Below the pieces are notes generated by a model. The model saw only the letters and a program-made list of their open reading frames with translations, was not told where the DNA came from and did not search any database. Positions 43,229 through 50,866 of a stretch of DNA of 63,204 nucleotides are shown in pieces. This stretch comes from Enterocola sp045611845. Lineage in GTDB: Bacteria; Bacteroidota; Bacteroidia; Bacteroidales; Paludibacteraceae. Made by a program: the position numbers and the translations under genes. Position 1 is the first letter of the stretch. Every line of letters starts with the position of its first letter. The stretch is from positions 1 to 63,204 of the forward strand of contig JAZKXZ010000017.1 in assembly GCA_045611845.1 (NCBI GenBank), given 5' to 3'.

Positions 43229-43925
43229 AATCTTTAAAGCCGTAGCCATAACCACAGCGAGTTACAATACAACCTCCATATACTCCTATTTTGGAGCGGA
43301 CACGTGTTATGTTTACATCCACAGTTCTGTCAAGAACAAAAACCTCGTCTTTCCAAATCTTACTTAAAATCTCTTCGCGTGAGCAAATTTTGCCTCTATG
43401 AACAATTAGATAAGCAAGAAGTTCAAACTCCTTTCTACTCATTTTTACTTCTCTTTCATCTATCAAACAACGTTTAAATTCTAAGTCAAGTTTTAGGCCA
43501 TCTGCTTGTAGAAAATTATGTTTAACGAGTGTATTTATAGGTTCGTTATGCACAGGTTCACGACGCAACACGCATTTTACACGAGCAATAAGGTTGCGCA
43601 AAGAATAAGGTTTTACAATGTAATCATCTGCACCTATTTCTAGGCCCAAAATCATATCATCTTCCGAACTTCTAGCACTGCAAAATATAATGTGAATTCC
43701 TGCTGTTTTAACGTTAGATTTTAGCATTCTAGCTAGTTTTATACCACTTATTTCGCCAAGCATAATATCTAGCAAAATAAGTGAATAATTCTCTAGTGAG
43801 AGTTTTAATGCCTGTTCTGCGCTATAAGCCACATCTACTTCGTATCCTTCGTTTTCTAAATTAAATTGTAAAATCTCGCATAGTGTTTCCTCATCATCTA
43901 CGACTAATATCTTTTTTGTAGTCAT
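43227..43925 (-). CDS. Orphan OmpR/PhoB-family response regulator
   Basis: 232 residues: a receiver domain with acidic pocket VVDDEE (8-13), phospho-acceptor Asp53 (LILLDIMLG) and a conserved lysine in DDYIVKPYSLR. A C-terminal winged-helix DNA-binding domain follows (about 130-232, with LSRKEFELLAYLIVHRG-like and VDVNITRVRSKIG segments). No histidine kinase is encoded nearby, so its partner is elsewhere. It diverges from a barrel-protein gene, and the gap holds two 11-bp direct repeats of the kind this family binds. Control of that gene is inferred. Confidence 0.9.
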   Translation of the reverse strand: MTTKKILVVDDEETLCEILQFNLENEGYEVDVAYSAEQALKLSLENYSLILLDIMLGEISGIKLARMLKSNVKTAGIHIIFCSARSSEDDMILGLEIGADDYIVKPYSLRNLIARVKCVLRREPVHNEPINTLVKHNFLQADGLKLDLEFKRCLIDEREVKMSRKEFELLAYLIVHRGKICSREEILSKIWKDEVFVLDRTVDVNITRVRSKIGVYGGCIVTRCGYGYGFKD

Positions 43926-43952
43926 ATTAAGTTAATAATTAAATTTTTCTCT

Positions 43953-43960
43953 CAAATGTA
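43953..43960 (-). promoter_or_regulatory. Promoter -7 box for the response regulator
   Basis: The minus strand reads TACATTTG, matching TAnnTTTG, 28 bp before the ATG at 43925. No clear -33 partner. Confidence 0.45.
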
Positions 43961-44049
43961 TATCGTTTTCATATTACGTTAGAATGGCACATTATGTGTT
44001 TTAATAAATTGTAACACTTTTATAACTGCAATTTAACAAAAGACTCACT

Positions 44050-44071
44050 TTTTTGAAACATTTTTGAAACG
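44050..44071 (+). promoter_or_regulatory. Two 11-bp direct repeats, candidate OmpR/PhoB-type operator
   Basis: TTTTTGAAACA (44050-44060) is followed at once by TTTTTGAAACG (44061-44071), a period of one helical turn. PhoB/OmpR-family dimers bind 11-bp direct repeats, and an orphan member is encoded divergently. The repeats lie 45 bp before the barrel-protein start. Confidence 0.5.
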
Positions 44072-44115
44072 TTTGCATGATAGTTTTACGATAACAAACT
44101 TAAATCGTAAAGCTT

Positions 44116-44856
44116 ATGAAAACAAGATTACTTATAATGGATATACTCACATTTGTGTGTATCCAACTATATGCAGAGGATAGGAATGTTGATGACTCAG
44201 AAAACGAATATCTAGAAAATCTAACAGTTTGCTCTGGTGTAATTTCTACTTCAATGTTTAATTCGCAAGAACAGTTTTGGAGTCATAGTAATGTAATGAA
44301 GTTGCTTTTTGGCTACACAGAATACACGGGAATTTCAGCTTCGTATAAGTTTACAGAATGGGTTTCTGCCGATGCTGTTATTATGCCTATTGATGGTGAT
44401 AAAATGATAAACTATAGACTTGGTGTTACGTTTATACCCATTGAAGGATTACATTTAAAATTTTATGGAGGACTCAACGATTGTGATGAGATTTATAAAA
44501 GTTCTACCATAAATATGGCTGCATTTTTGGGGTATAAATGCGATAAATTTGCTTTAGGAGCAGAACTAAATCATACGATGAACTCCTCCTACACCTTTGG
44601 AAAAGATTATTATGGATACTCTATTTTCGCTTCGCTAAAAATGGCAGAATTTGCAGATTTCTACATACGATTTGATGATATTTACTCGAAAAACAATTGG
44701 AATCTTTATAGAGATGAACAGTCGGCAGTGTTAGGACTTCAATTTAAAATCAATGAAAATATTACTATTGCTCCAAACTTTAAAATGATTGTTCCAAAGG
44801 CTGAAGAACTAGATAGAAGTTATTTTGCCTATGTAAATTGTAGTATAAATTTATAG
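44116..44856 (+). CDS. Putative outer-membrane beta-barrel protein
   Basis: 246 residues with a probable signal peptide (MKTRLLIMDILTFVCIQLYA, cleavage before EDR), then alternating amphipathic strands such as YTGISASYKFTEWVSADAVIM, MINYRLGVTFIPIEGLHLKFYGG and VLGLQFKINENITIAPNFKMI. The final strand is AYVNCSINL. The pattern is that of a small porin-like barrel; no specific family recognised. It is divergent from the response regulator and preceded by its likely operator, so it may be an envelope output of that regulator. Confidence 0.6.
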   Translation: MKTRLLIMDILTFVCIQLYAEDRNVDDSENEYLENLTVCSGVISTSMFNSQEQFWSHSNVMKLLFGYTEYTGISASYKFTEWVSADAVIMPIDGDKMINYRLGVTFIPIEGLHLKFYGGLNDCDEIYKSSTINMAAFLGYKCDKFALGAELNHTMNSSYTFGKDYYGYSIFASLKMAEFADFYIRFDDIYSKNNWNLYRDEQSAVLGLQFKINENITIAPNFKMIVPKAEELDRSYFAYVNCSINL

Positions 44857-44888
44857 AAAAAAAGCTGGTCCGCAGAAAACGAACCAGC
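44857..44888 (-). terminator. Terminator of ychF
   Basis: GCTGGT (44864-44869) pairs with ACCAGC (44883-44888). The seven A at 44857-44863 give a T-run on the minus strand, so it serves ychF. It may also slow the convergent barrel gene. Confidence 0.75.
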
Positions 44889-44920
44889 CAATTGTTATTT
44901 TTTTCCACTTAAACTTACTT

Positions 44921-46018
44921 TTATACATTAAATCTAAAGTGCATAATATCTCCGTCTTGTACCACATACTCCTTACCCTCAACACTCATCTTGCCAGCCT
45001 CTTTACAAGCAGCTTCTGAGCCTAGGGCGATGAAGTCTTCGTACTTAATTACTTCTGCACGGATGAAGCCTTTTTCAAAGTCGGTGTGGATCACACCAGC
45101 ACATTGAGGAGCTTTCCAACCGCGATGGAATGTCCAAGCACGCACTTCTTGCACACCTGCAGTGATATATGTTTGAAGGTCTAGAAGTTTGTATGCAGCC
45201 TTAATTAAACGTGCTACACCAGATTCTTTAAGACCAACTTCTTCAAGGAACATTTGGCGTTCTTCGTATGTTTCAAGCTCTGCAATATCAGCCTCGGTAG
45301 CAGCTGCCACGATAAGGATTTCTGCATTTTCGTCTTTCACAGCTTCACGCACTGCATCTACGTATGCATTACCACTTACTGCACTAGCCTCGTCCACGTT
45401 GCAAACATACATAACAGGTTTGTCTGTAAGAAGACATAGGTCGCGCACAAGTTTGCGTTGCTCTTTGTCTAGCTCCACTGTACGAGCAGATTTACCCTTT
45501 TCAAGAGCCTCTTTATACATAGCATAAATAGTATAAAGTGCTTTAGCATTTTTGTCGCCTGCATTAGCTTGTTTGTATACTTTTTGGATACGTGAATCGA
45601 TAGTTTCAAGGTCTTTTAGTTGAAGCTCCATATCAATGATTTCTTTGTCACGAACAGGGTCTACACTACCATCTACGTGAGTAACATTTTCATTGTCGAA
45701 ACAACGTAAAACGTGAAGAATAGCATCTGTTTCACGAATGTTTGCAAGGAATTTATTTCCCAAACCTTCACCTTTACTTGCACCTTTTACAAGACCCGCA
45801 ATATCCACAATTTCCACTGTGGTAGGAACTATACGTTGAGGATTTATATGTTTTGCTAATTCATTTAATCTCTCATCTGGCACAGTAATCACGCCCACGT
45901 TTGGTTCAATAGTACAGAAAGGGAAGTTTGCTGCTTGTGCCTTAGCATTAGATAAACAATTGAAAAGAGTAGATTTTCCCACGTTAGGAAGGCCTACTAT
46001 ACCACATTGTAACGCCAT
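44921..46018 (-). CDS. ychF: Ribosome-associated GTPase/ATPase YchF
   Basis: 365 residues, Obg family. Binds ribosomes and hydrolyses ATP or GTP; linked to translation and stress responses. G1 motif GLPNVGKST (7-15), then CTIEPNVGVITVPDERL, DIAGLVKGASKGEGLGNKFLANIRE and a C-terminal TGS domain ending EYVVQDGDIMHFRFNV. Its promoter forms a palindrome with that of the divergent coiled-coil gene. Confidence 0.95.
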   Translation of the reverse strand: MALQCGIVGLPNVGKSTLFNCLSNAKAQAANFPFCTIEPNVGVITVPDERLNELAKHINPQRIVPTTVEIVDIAGLVKGASKGEGLGNKFLANIRETDAILHVLRCFDNENVTHVDGSVDPVRDKEIIDMELQLKDLETIDSRIQKVYKQANAGDKNAKALYTIYAMYKEALEKGKSARTVELDKEQRKLVRDLCLLTDKPVMYVCNVDEASAVSGNAYVDAVREAVKDENAEILIVAAATEADIAELETYEERQMFLEEVGLKESGVARLIKAAYKLLDLQTYITAGVQEVRAWTFHRGWKAPQCAGVIHTDFEKGFIRAEVIKYEDFIALGSEAACKEAGKMSVEGKEYVVQDGDIMHFRFNV

Positions 46019-46042
46019 AATTATAAATTTTATTAATTTAGT

Positions 46043-46074
46043 GGCAAAAGTACTAAAAAATAACTACTTTTGCC
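46043..46074. promoter_or_regulatory. Palindromic divergent promoters of ychF and the coiled-coil gene
   Basis: GGCAAAAGTA (46043-46052) and TACTTTTGCC (46065-46074) form a perfect 10-bp inverted repeat with a 12-bp spacer. Each arm contains TACTTTTG, one -7 box for each direction. The two promoters are too close for independent -33 boxes, so they may exclude each other or share an operator. Confidence 0.6.
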
Positions 46075-46097
46075 GTATATATAGCGAATATATTTAC

Positions 46098-46982
46098 ATG
46101 AATAAGACATCTAAGATAATACTAAGCGTTTCTATCATACTTATTTTGGGGCTTGGCGCACTCATTTATTTTCAATTTTCAAAAATTACCGAGGCGGAAA
46201 ACCAACTTGTGGAACTTACCCAAGTGATGGAATTTGAAAAACAACAATCCATAGAAGAGTACGAAAAACTTGCTATGGAATATGAGGAATTCTATATAGA
46301 AACAAGCAACGACTCTCTGCTAAAACTTTTTGATGAAGAAAAACAAAAAGTGCAACAACTCCTACAAGAGCTTAAAACAGTAAAGGCTACTAACGCACGC
46401 AGAATCAAGGAATTACAAAAAGAACTTGGCACTGTGCGTGGTGTGCTTAAGTCTTATATCTACAAAGTAGACTCTCTAAACACTGTAAACGACAACCTTA
46501 AAAAAGAAAACGTTAAGGTAAAAAAACAAATACAAGAGGCCAACGAAATTGCTCGCCTACTTGAAGAAAAAACCAACGAACTTGATGCCAAAATAAACCT
46601 TGCATCTATCCTTGAGGCAGACGAAATTCAGATTAAAACTCTAAACAAAAAAGGCAAAGTAACAAAGTCTCTAAAAAGAATTACCAATATAGAAATCTGC
46701 TTCCAAGTATTAAGAAATATTACTGCAGAAAGAGGTTATAAAACTATTTATATTCGCATAGCTGACGCAAACGGCGAAGTGCTATATACAGAAGAAAATA
46801 CCTTTGATTTTGAAGGTAAACAACTTATCTACTCTGCTAAAAAAGAAATAGAATATAATGGCGAAGACACCCCTGTATGTATGTATTACAAGGTAACAAA
46901 CCCACTACAAACAGGTTCATACTCTATTGCTATTTTTGCCGACGGCAACTTAATTGGTACCACAGGTATAGTTTTGAAATAA
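46098..46982 (+). CDS. Membrane-anchored coiled-coil protein, conserved hypothetical
   Basis: 294 residues from the ATG at 46098. The frame is open further upstream, but that part overlaps ychF antisense and its promoter. One N-terminal membrane helix (about 6-25), a long coiled coil (about 30-175), and a C-terminal beta-rich domain (ITNIEICFQVLRNITAERGYKTIYIRI, then GSYSIAIFADGNLIGTTGIVLK) resembling an Ig-like fold. Probably anchored in the inner membrane with the rest in the periplasm. No function known. hemW follows after 1 bp. Confidence 0.75.
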   Translation: MNKTSKIILSVSIILILGLGALIYFQFSKITEAENQLVELTQVMEFEKQQSIEEYEKLAMEYEEFYIETSNDSLLKLFDEEKQKVQQLLQELKTVKATNARRIKELQKELGTVRGVLKSYIYKVDSLNTVNDNLKKENVKVKKQIQEANEIARLLEEKTNELDAKINLASILEADEIQIKTLNKKGKVTKSLKRITNIEICFQVLRNITAERGYKTIYIRIADANGEVLYTEENTFDFEGKQLIYSAKKEIEYNGEDTPVCMYYKVTNPLQTGSYSIAIFADGNLIGTTGIVLK

Positions 46983-46983
46983 T

Positions 46984-48081
46984 ATGAGCAGTATATATTT
47001 GCATATTCCATTCTGCAAAAAACGTTGCGCATATTGTAATTTCTTTTCCACCACTCTGCTCGTAAAACAAGAGCAATACGTATCTGCCCTTGTTAAAGAA
47101 ATAGAACTTAGAAAAGACTATATCTCAAACCCTACTACTATTTACCTAGGTGGAGGCACGCCTTCTACCCTATCCCACGCTTTATTAGACAAAATTTTCA
47201 CTGCCCTTGACAAGAATTTCAACCTATCATCTGTAGAGGAAGTTACCATAGAATGTAACCCAGACGACCTAAACAAAGACTATATAAAAGGTCTTAGAAG
47301 CCTTCCTATTAATAGGCTCAGCATGGGCATTCAAACATTTTCTGAAGAAGAACTTAATGTACTTGGCCGCCGCCACAGTGCCTCAAATGCAGTAAAAGCA
47401 GTGGAAGATGTTTACAGTAGTGGCATAGAAAATATTAGCATAGACCTAATGTATGCCCTGCCAAATCAAACCCTTAAAACCTGGGAAGAAAACCTCGATA
47501 CAGCACTAAATTTGCCTATTTCGCATATATCAGCATATCACCTTAGTTATGAAGAAGACACCCCACTCTACAAACTAAGAAATCTTGCTTTCGACGAAGA
47601 AAAAAGCCTTGAATTCTTTAATATTTTAAGAGAAAAAACAGCCGAAAAAGGCTTTGAACACTACGAAATTTCAAACTGGGCAAAGGGCGGTAAATATTCA
47701 AAACACAACACTGCCTACTGGCAAAACAAACCATATTTAGGCATAGGTGCAGGCGCACATTCATACAATCTAAAGGAAAGAAGATGGAATTTTTCTTCAC
47801 TTAATGAATATATAAACGGTGTTTTATCTGGAGAAGAATACTCAGAAAACGAAATCCTAACATCAGAAGACAAATACAACGACCTTATTATTACCCAATT
47901 AAGAACAAAATGGGGTCTTGATATTAGCCTTATAGAGCCTAAATATCTAAAACACTTCCACGCAGAAGCAGAGAAATTTATTAAAGAAAACCACCTTCAA
48001 ATCACTCCAGAAAGCAAAGCCATACTCACCCACTCTGGTATTTTTATTTCGGACTATATTATGCGTGAACTAATGATTTGA
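46984..48081 (+). CDS. hemW: Radical SAM heme chaperone HemW (HemN-like)
   Basis: 365 residues. The radical-SAM cluster motif is PFCKKRCAYCNF, with Cys11, Cys15 and Cys18 in CxxxCxxC spacing. Then YLGGGTPSTL, ECNPDDL and SMGIQTFSEEELNVLGRRH, all HemW/HemN hallmarks. It lacks the extra N-terminal part of true HemN oxidases, favouring the heme-chaperone HemW. It begins 1 bp after the coiled-coil gene, so they share a transcript. Confidence 0.92.
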   Translation: MSSIYLHIPFCKKRCAYCNFFSTTLLVKQEQYVSALVKEIELRKDYISNPTTIYLGGGTPSTLSHALLDKIFTALDKNFNLSSVEEVTIECNPDDLNKDYIKGLRSLPINRLSMGIQTFSEEELNVLGRRHSASNAVKAVEDVYSSGIENISIDLMYALPNQTLKTWEENLDTALNLPISHISAYHLSYEEDTPLYKLRNLAFDEEKSLEFFNILREKTAEKGFEHYEISNWAKGGKYSKHNTAYWQNKPYLGIGAGAHSYNLKERRWNFSSLNEYINGVLSGEEYSENEILTSEDKYNDLIITQLRTKWGLDISLIEPKYLKHFHAEAEKFIKENHLQITPESKAILTHSGIFISDYIMRELMI

Positions 48082-48139
48082 TTTATTTTTTTCATATCTT
48101 TGCATACGAGAATAAAGCTACATTTTATTAATTAAACCT

Positions 48140-48168
48140 ACACGTTTTGTACCCCAAACAAAATGTGT
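48140..48168 (+). other. Leader hairpin of dprA
   Basis: ACACGTTTTGT (48140-48150) can pair with ACAAAATGTGT (48158-48168), 11 pairs including one G-U. The 3' arm covers the alternative ATG at 48163. No T-run follows, so it is not a terminator. Confidence 0.5.
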
Positions 48169-48189
48169 ATTAAATGTATGTTTTATTTT

Positions 48190-49290
48190 ATGACAGAAAA
48201 AGAAAAAATTCATCGCATTGCCATTAGTTTATTTAAAAAAATAAACTTCAGCAACCTTCAAGAAATCTTCAATTATCTAGACTCTGTAGAAGATTTTTTT
48301 CATCTCGACAAAGCACTACTTAGTGAAATTCCAAACGTAAATTCACCTTTTATAGATGAATATAAAACTCAAATTCCTATTTGTCTTGAAAAGGCAAAAT
48401 ACGAACTTGAATACATAGAAAAAAACAATATTCAAATTCATTTTTTCACCGACGAAAGCTTTCCTAAGCGTCTTTTGGAGTGTCCAGACTGCCCAAAACT
48501 TCTTTACTCAAAAGGTATTGCCGACTTCAATAAACACAAATTTATAGGCATTGTTGGCACCAGAAAAGCCACAGATTATGGTAAAAATATTTGTCATAAG
48601 ATAGTATCAGAACTAGCAAAAACACAACCAAATTTATGCATTATGAGTGGCTTGGCATACGGCATAGATATTTGTGCCCATAGAGCAGCACTCGAAAGTA
48701 ATATTCCAACCATTGGCGTTATAGCAGGTGGATACGACTTTTTCTACCCAAAAGCACATTATAATACCTCACTTGCAATGCAAAAAAATGGTGCTGTTAT
48801 TACAGAATTTACTCACGAAATGCACCCAGAACCATTCAATTTTGTACAAAGAAATAGAATCATTGCTGGGATGAGTGATGGAGTAATTGTAATAGAAAGT
48901 GCCGAAAAAGGTGGTAGCCTAATTACTGCAGAGCTCGCCCACTCCTACAATAGAGATGTAATGGCAGTGCCAGGCAGAACCATTGATACTTCTTCTGTGG
49001 GCTGCAATAGCATTATAAAATACAATAAAGCATCACTGGTAGAAAATGCCAAAGATGTGGAAAGAATAATGTGCTGGGAAAATACTATTAAACAAGTGGA
49101 ACTGTTTCCTGTGCTTTCTGAAAAAGAATCTATTATTGTAGATATAATAAAAGAAAAAGGCACAATTCATGTTGATAACATTTCAGAACTATCGGGTATA
49201 AAAATATCTGAGCTATCAGTGCTTTTACTAAATTTGGAGTTCAAGAATGTGGTACGTAGCATCCCAGGAAGCAGGTATATGATATGCTGA
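48190..49290 (+). CDS. dprA: DNA-processing protein DprA
   Basis: 366 residues from the chosen ATG. DprA binds incoming single-stranded DNA during natural transformation and loads RecA; it is also kept in many non-competent species. Seen: Rossmann-like GIVGTRKATDYGKNI and MSGLAYGIDICAHRAAL, NRIIAGMSDGVIVIESAEKGGSLITAELA, and a C-terminal winged-helix-like domain. The frame also opens at 48163, but that ATG lies in the 3' arm of a leader hairpin (48140-48168) and would add an untypical MCIKCMFYF. A -7 box TATCTTTG is at 48095-48102. Confidence 0.9.
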   Translation: MTEKEKIHRIAISLFKKINFSNLQEIFNYLDSVEDFFHLDKALLSEIPNVNSPFIDEYKTQIPICLEKAKYELEYIEKNNIQIHFFTDESFPKRLLECPDCPKLLYSKGIADFNKHKFIGIVGTRKATDYGKNICHKIVSELAKTQPNLCIMSGLAYGIDICAHRAALESNIPTIGVIAGGYDFFYPKAHYNTSLAMQKNGAVITEFTHEMHPEPFNFVQRNRIIAGMSDGVIVIESAEKGGSLITAELAHSYNRDVMAVPGRTIDTSSVGCNSIIKYNKASLVENAKDVERIMCWENTIKQVELFPVLSEKESIIVDIIKEKGTIHVDNISELSGIKISELSVLLLNLEFKNVVRSIPGSRYMIC

Positions 49291-49322
49291 AAAAAACAAA
49301 AGGTGTTCACTCTTGAACACCT
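49291..49322 (-). terminator. Minus-strand terminator of a candidate small RNA
   Basis: AGGTGTTCA (49301-49309) pairs perfectly with TGAACACCT (49314-49322). The A-rich stretch 49291-49300 is a T-run only on the minus strand, so it ends leftward transcription, although no minus-strand protein gene lies upstream. Confidence 0.65.
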
Positions 49323-49362
49323 ACTTGCTAACCTTAAAATCAAATACTATGAAAAAATCACA
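49295..49362 (-). ncRNA. Candidate small RNA with its own promoter and terminator
   Basis: On the minus strand a TACATTTG box (49366-49373) is followed, about 65 nt later, by a strong terminator hairpin. The transcript would be short and has no credible protein frame. The -33 match (49390-49393) is at a short 16-bp spacing, so the promoter is uncertain. The location next to dprA and the AT-rich gap suggests an independent regulatory RNA. Confidence 0.4.
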
Positions 49363-49373
49363 ATGCAAATGTA

Positions 49374-49942
49374 AAGGTATTTTTGTTACCAAATATATTA
49401 TTACACAATTATTTACCTAATTTAAAGAATTTTTTCACTGCTATCGTTTGCATTATTACAAAGCTGTTACAATTTGTAACAATCTTGGTTTTTAATCATA
49501 AAAATACCATATAATTAATGTTTATTTTACTATTAACAACTTGTTCATAACTCAACTATAAAAAATGAAAAATAAATTTGGAGAATTCATTTTTCCACTT
49601 GTATATACAAGAATTTTAGTACCCAAAATTTTAAGCCATTTATTTTACATCAACTATTAAACACAAATATTTACAGTTTTTTGATGTTTGTACGAAAAAA
49701 ATTATCTACATTTGTAGTTATTAACAGGTTGTTGATAACTATCATAAATATAAGATTATTAGAATATTAGGGTGTTCATATTTTGTTAATATAGTGAAGT
49801 TTTATCTTAAAAACTTAAAAAACAAATTGTTAGTGGATTTTTTACTAACATATTAACAATACTTATTCTTCCTATTTTTTTATCTTATTTTAATTTATGA
49901 TTTTAAAGAATAAAGTTATAGAAACTCAAAAATGTTGATAAC
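49374..49942. other. AT-rich gap with DnaA-box-like repeats
   Basis: No gene is supported in this very AT-rich gap. It contains five sites of the form TTATnnACA or its complement: 49542-49550, 49702-49710, 49718-49726, 49730-49738 and 49933-49941. Each is one base from the DnaA box TTATnCACA. Three are within 40 bp. A TACATTTG box at 49707-49714 could drive nadA. Origin function is possible but not shown. Confidence 0.35.
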
Positions 49943-50866
49943 ATGAATTACGTTGAAGAAATTAAAAAACTGAAGGCTGAAAAAAATGCAGTGATTATGG
50001 CTCACTATTATCAATCTGCCGACATTCAGGATATAGCAGATTATATAGGTGACAGTTTGGCGTTAGCACAATGGGCAGCGAAAACAGACGCAGACATTAT
50101 TGTAATGTGTGGTGTGCATTTTATGGGCGAAACAGCAAAAATACTTTCACCAGATAAAAAAGTATTGGTGCCAGATATGAATGCAGGTTGTTCACTTGCC
50201 GATAGTTGTCCTGCCGATGAGTTTGCAGAATTTGTGAGCAAATATCCAGATCATACTGTAATATCATATGTAAATACTACAGCTGCTGTGAAAGCACATA
50301 CAGACGTGGTGGTAACATCTACAAATGCAAAAAAAATAGTAGATAGTTTCCCTATGGATGCAAAAATCATCTTTGGTCCAGATAAAAACTTAGGTGGTTA
50401 TATAAATGCGGTTACAGGCAGAAATATGATACTTTGGAATGGTTGTTGCCATGTACATAGCCAATTCTCTATAGAAAAACTTAAAGAATTGAAGGCTGAG
50501 TACCCAGAAGCAGAAGTGCTAGCTCACCCAGAATGTAAAAAAGAATTGTTGGATTTAGCAGATTTTATTGGTTCTACAGCTGCTCTTTTATCATATTCTG
50601 GTAAATCTGATAAAACACAATTTATTGTGGCTACAGAGAGCGGTATTTTGCACCAAATGAAGAAAGATTATCCAAGTAAAACATTTATACCAGTGCCTCC
50701 AGAAACAGGAAATTGCGCATGTAATGAATGTAATTATATGCGTATGAATACTATGGAGAAACTATATAATTGTTTGAAAAACGAATCTCCAGAAATTATT
50801 GTAGATAAAGATGTGGCAGAAAAAGCTGTTCGTCCTATTATAAAGATGTTAGAAATGAGTAATTAA
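49943..50866 (+). CDS. nadA: Quinolinate synthase NadA
   Basis: 307 residues. Condenses iminoaspartate with dihydroxyacetone phosphate to quinolinate, the start of NAD biosynthesis, using a [4Fe-4S] cluster. Motifs: AHYYQSADIQDIADYIGDSLALAQWA, GVHFMGETAKIL, the cysteines in NAGCSLADSCP and GNCACNECNYM, and GCCHVHSQF. No nadB or nadC is adjacent. It follows a 570-bp AT-rich gap and is convergent with the HhH outer-membrane gene, whose last base abuts. Confidence 0.95.
   Translation: MNYVEEIKKLKAEKNAVIMAHYYQSADIQDIADYIGDSLALAQWAAKTDADIIVMCGVHFMGETAKILSPDKKVLVPDMNAGCSLADSCPADEFAEFVSKYPDHTVISYVNTTAAVKAHTDVVVTSTNAKKIVDSFPMDAKIIFGPDKNLGGYINAVTGRNMILWNGCCHVHSQFSIEKLKELKAEYPEAEVLAHPECKKELLDLADFIGSTAALLSYSGKSDKTQFIVATESGILHQMKKDYPSKTFIPVPPETGNCACNECNYMRMNTMEKLYNCLKNESPEIIVDKDVAEKAVRPIIKMLEMSN

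Noticed and set aside
45189..45527. 112-codon plus-strand frame inside ychF
   Set aside because: Entirely antisense to a clear GTPase gene and low-complexity in composition.
45960..46097. Upstream extension of the coiled-coil gene into ychF
   Set aside because: It would cross the divergent promoters and ychF's start; the ATG at 46098 gives a normal membrane anchor.
49350..49421. 23-codon plus-strand frame starting MKKSQCKCKG
   Set aside because: Too short, no signal or family, and the same bases contain the minus-strand TACATTTG box.
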